This document shows, in pieces, positions 63,484 through 64,000 of a stretch of DNA of 64,000 bases (position 1 is its first letter; every line of letters starts with the position of its first letter). Source of the stretch: Trogon surrucura (Eukaryota; Chordata; Aves; Trogoniformes; Trogonidae). The position numbers and the translations under genes are program-made. Location: positions 43,061,014 through 43,125,013 of the forward strand of contig CM036618.1 of the NCBI GenBank assembly GCA_020746105.1. Reading direction: 5' to 3'. The notes beneath the pieces were generated by a model. It was not told the DNA's origin. It was given only the letters and a program-made list of their open reading frames with translations, and did not search any database.

Positions 63484-64000
63484 AAAGGTGACAGGGTCAA
63501 TAGCCCAACTGAAGTACACCTACACCAATGCATGCAGCGTGGGCAACGAACAGGAGGAGCCAGAAGCCATTGTGCAGCAGGAAAAGTATGATATAGTTGC
63601 CATCATGGAAACATGGTGAGATGACTCACATAACTGGAGTGCTACAGTGGTTGGCTATAAATTCTTCAGAAGGGATAGGCAAGGAAGGCAAGACAAAGTG
63701 TAGTCATATATGTTAGGGAGTGTCTAGAGTGTAATGATGGTGACAAAAAGATTGAGTATTGGTAAGAATCAGAAGGAAGGCCATTATAGCAAATATCATG
63801 GTGAGAGTCTGTGAAAAGCCTAGATGGATTGGCCAAGGCCAGCTGTATGAGGTTCAACAAGGCCGAGTACCAGGTCCTGCACTTGGGTCACAACAACCCC
63901 ATGCAATATTCCAGGCTTGGGGTAGAGTGGCTGGAAATTTGCCTGGTGGAAATGTACTTGGGGGTGTTCATGAGCAGCTGGCTGAACATGAGCCAGCAGC
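63484..64000 (+). mobile_element. CR1 LINE with endonuclease segment and internal deletion, runs off window
   Basis: The first part (63484 to about 63812) encodes the N-terminal endonuclease region of CR1 ORF2, an APE-type nuclease that nicks target DNA. Recognisable blocks are TNACSVGNEQEEPEAIV, YDIVAIMETW and DDSHNWSATVVGYKFFRRDRQGR. The glutamate in ETW belongs to the conserved endonuclease motif. After it, a TGA (63617-63619) replaces the second tryptophan codon. At about 63812-63818 the sequence jumps to the distal reverse transcriptase region (AKASCMRFNKAEYQVLHLGHNNP-like), so the rest of the endonuclease and the catalytic core are missing. The copy continues beyond 64000. Confidence 0.85.

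Noticed and set aside
1-64000. CRISPR arrays, bacterial operons or phage-type systems
   Set aside because: No direct-repeat/spacer arrays or long dense ORFs. CR1, LTR and SINE content shows an avian nuclear genome.

Overview
The window looks like gene-poor, AT-rich nuclear DNA from a bird. The evidence is at least sixteen CR1 LINE copies, most of them 5'-truncated and ending in the short 3' repeat (ATTCTRTG)n. There are also two copies of an LTR type I recognise from neoavian genomes, and one short element joining a tRNA-Ile head to a CR1 3' tail. That last architecture is the one described for the passerine family TguSINE1, so a songbird or relative is the best guess, though this is inference. 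I found no host protein-coding exon I could defend. All ORFs with recognisable homology belong to CR1 ORF2; the rest look like chance ORFs.

Layout. 0-14.4 kb: unique AT-rich sequence with two antisense CR1 ends (33-390, 8366-9001) and a degenerate ~52-bp tandem array (4718-5040). 14.4-19.3 kb: a retrotransposon cluster. It holds a long CR1 with reverse transcriptase motifs interrupted by a second CR1, an RNA-hairpin-like inverted repeat (16132-16191), several CR1 3' ends, and a solo LTR (16721-17905) with a perfect 5-bp target duplication. 19.3-23.1 kb: unique sequence. 23.1-24.6 kb: a second LTR of the same family in the opposite orientation, with a CR1 inserted inside it. 25.5 kb: CR1 end. 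27.36-27.78 kb: a dense CpG island with no assigned gene, followed directly by a CR1 (27.87-28.46 kb). 29.9-30.08 kb: the tRNA-Ile/CR1 SINE. 30.9 kb: old CR1 end. 34.4-35.75 kb: a 1.3-kb CR1 with an almost uninterrupted ORF2 segment. 35.75-60.25 kb: 24.5 kb in which I recognise no transposon and no gene. 60.25-64 kb: three more CR1 pieces, the last carrying an endonuclease segment with an internal deletion and running off the window.

The repeats record a relative chronology. The LTR at 23.1 kb predates the CR1 inside it. The long CR1 at 14.4 kb predates the CR1 inside it. The SINE tail is almost the same sequence as the end of the CR1 nested in the LTR, which points to the LINE lineage that mobilised it. 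The most interesting items are the SINE, the hairpin at 16.1 kb, the 52-bp array and the orphan CpG island.
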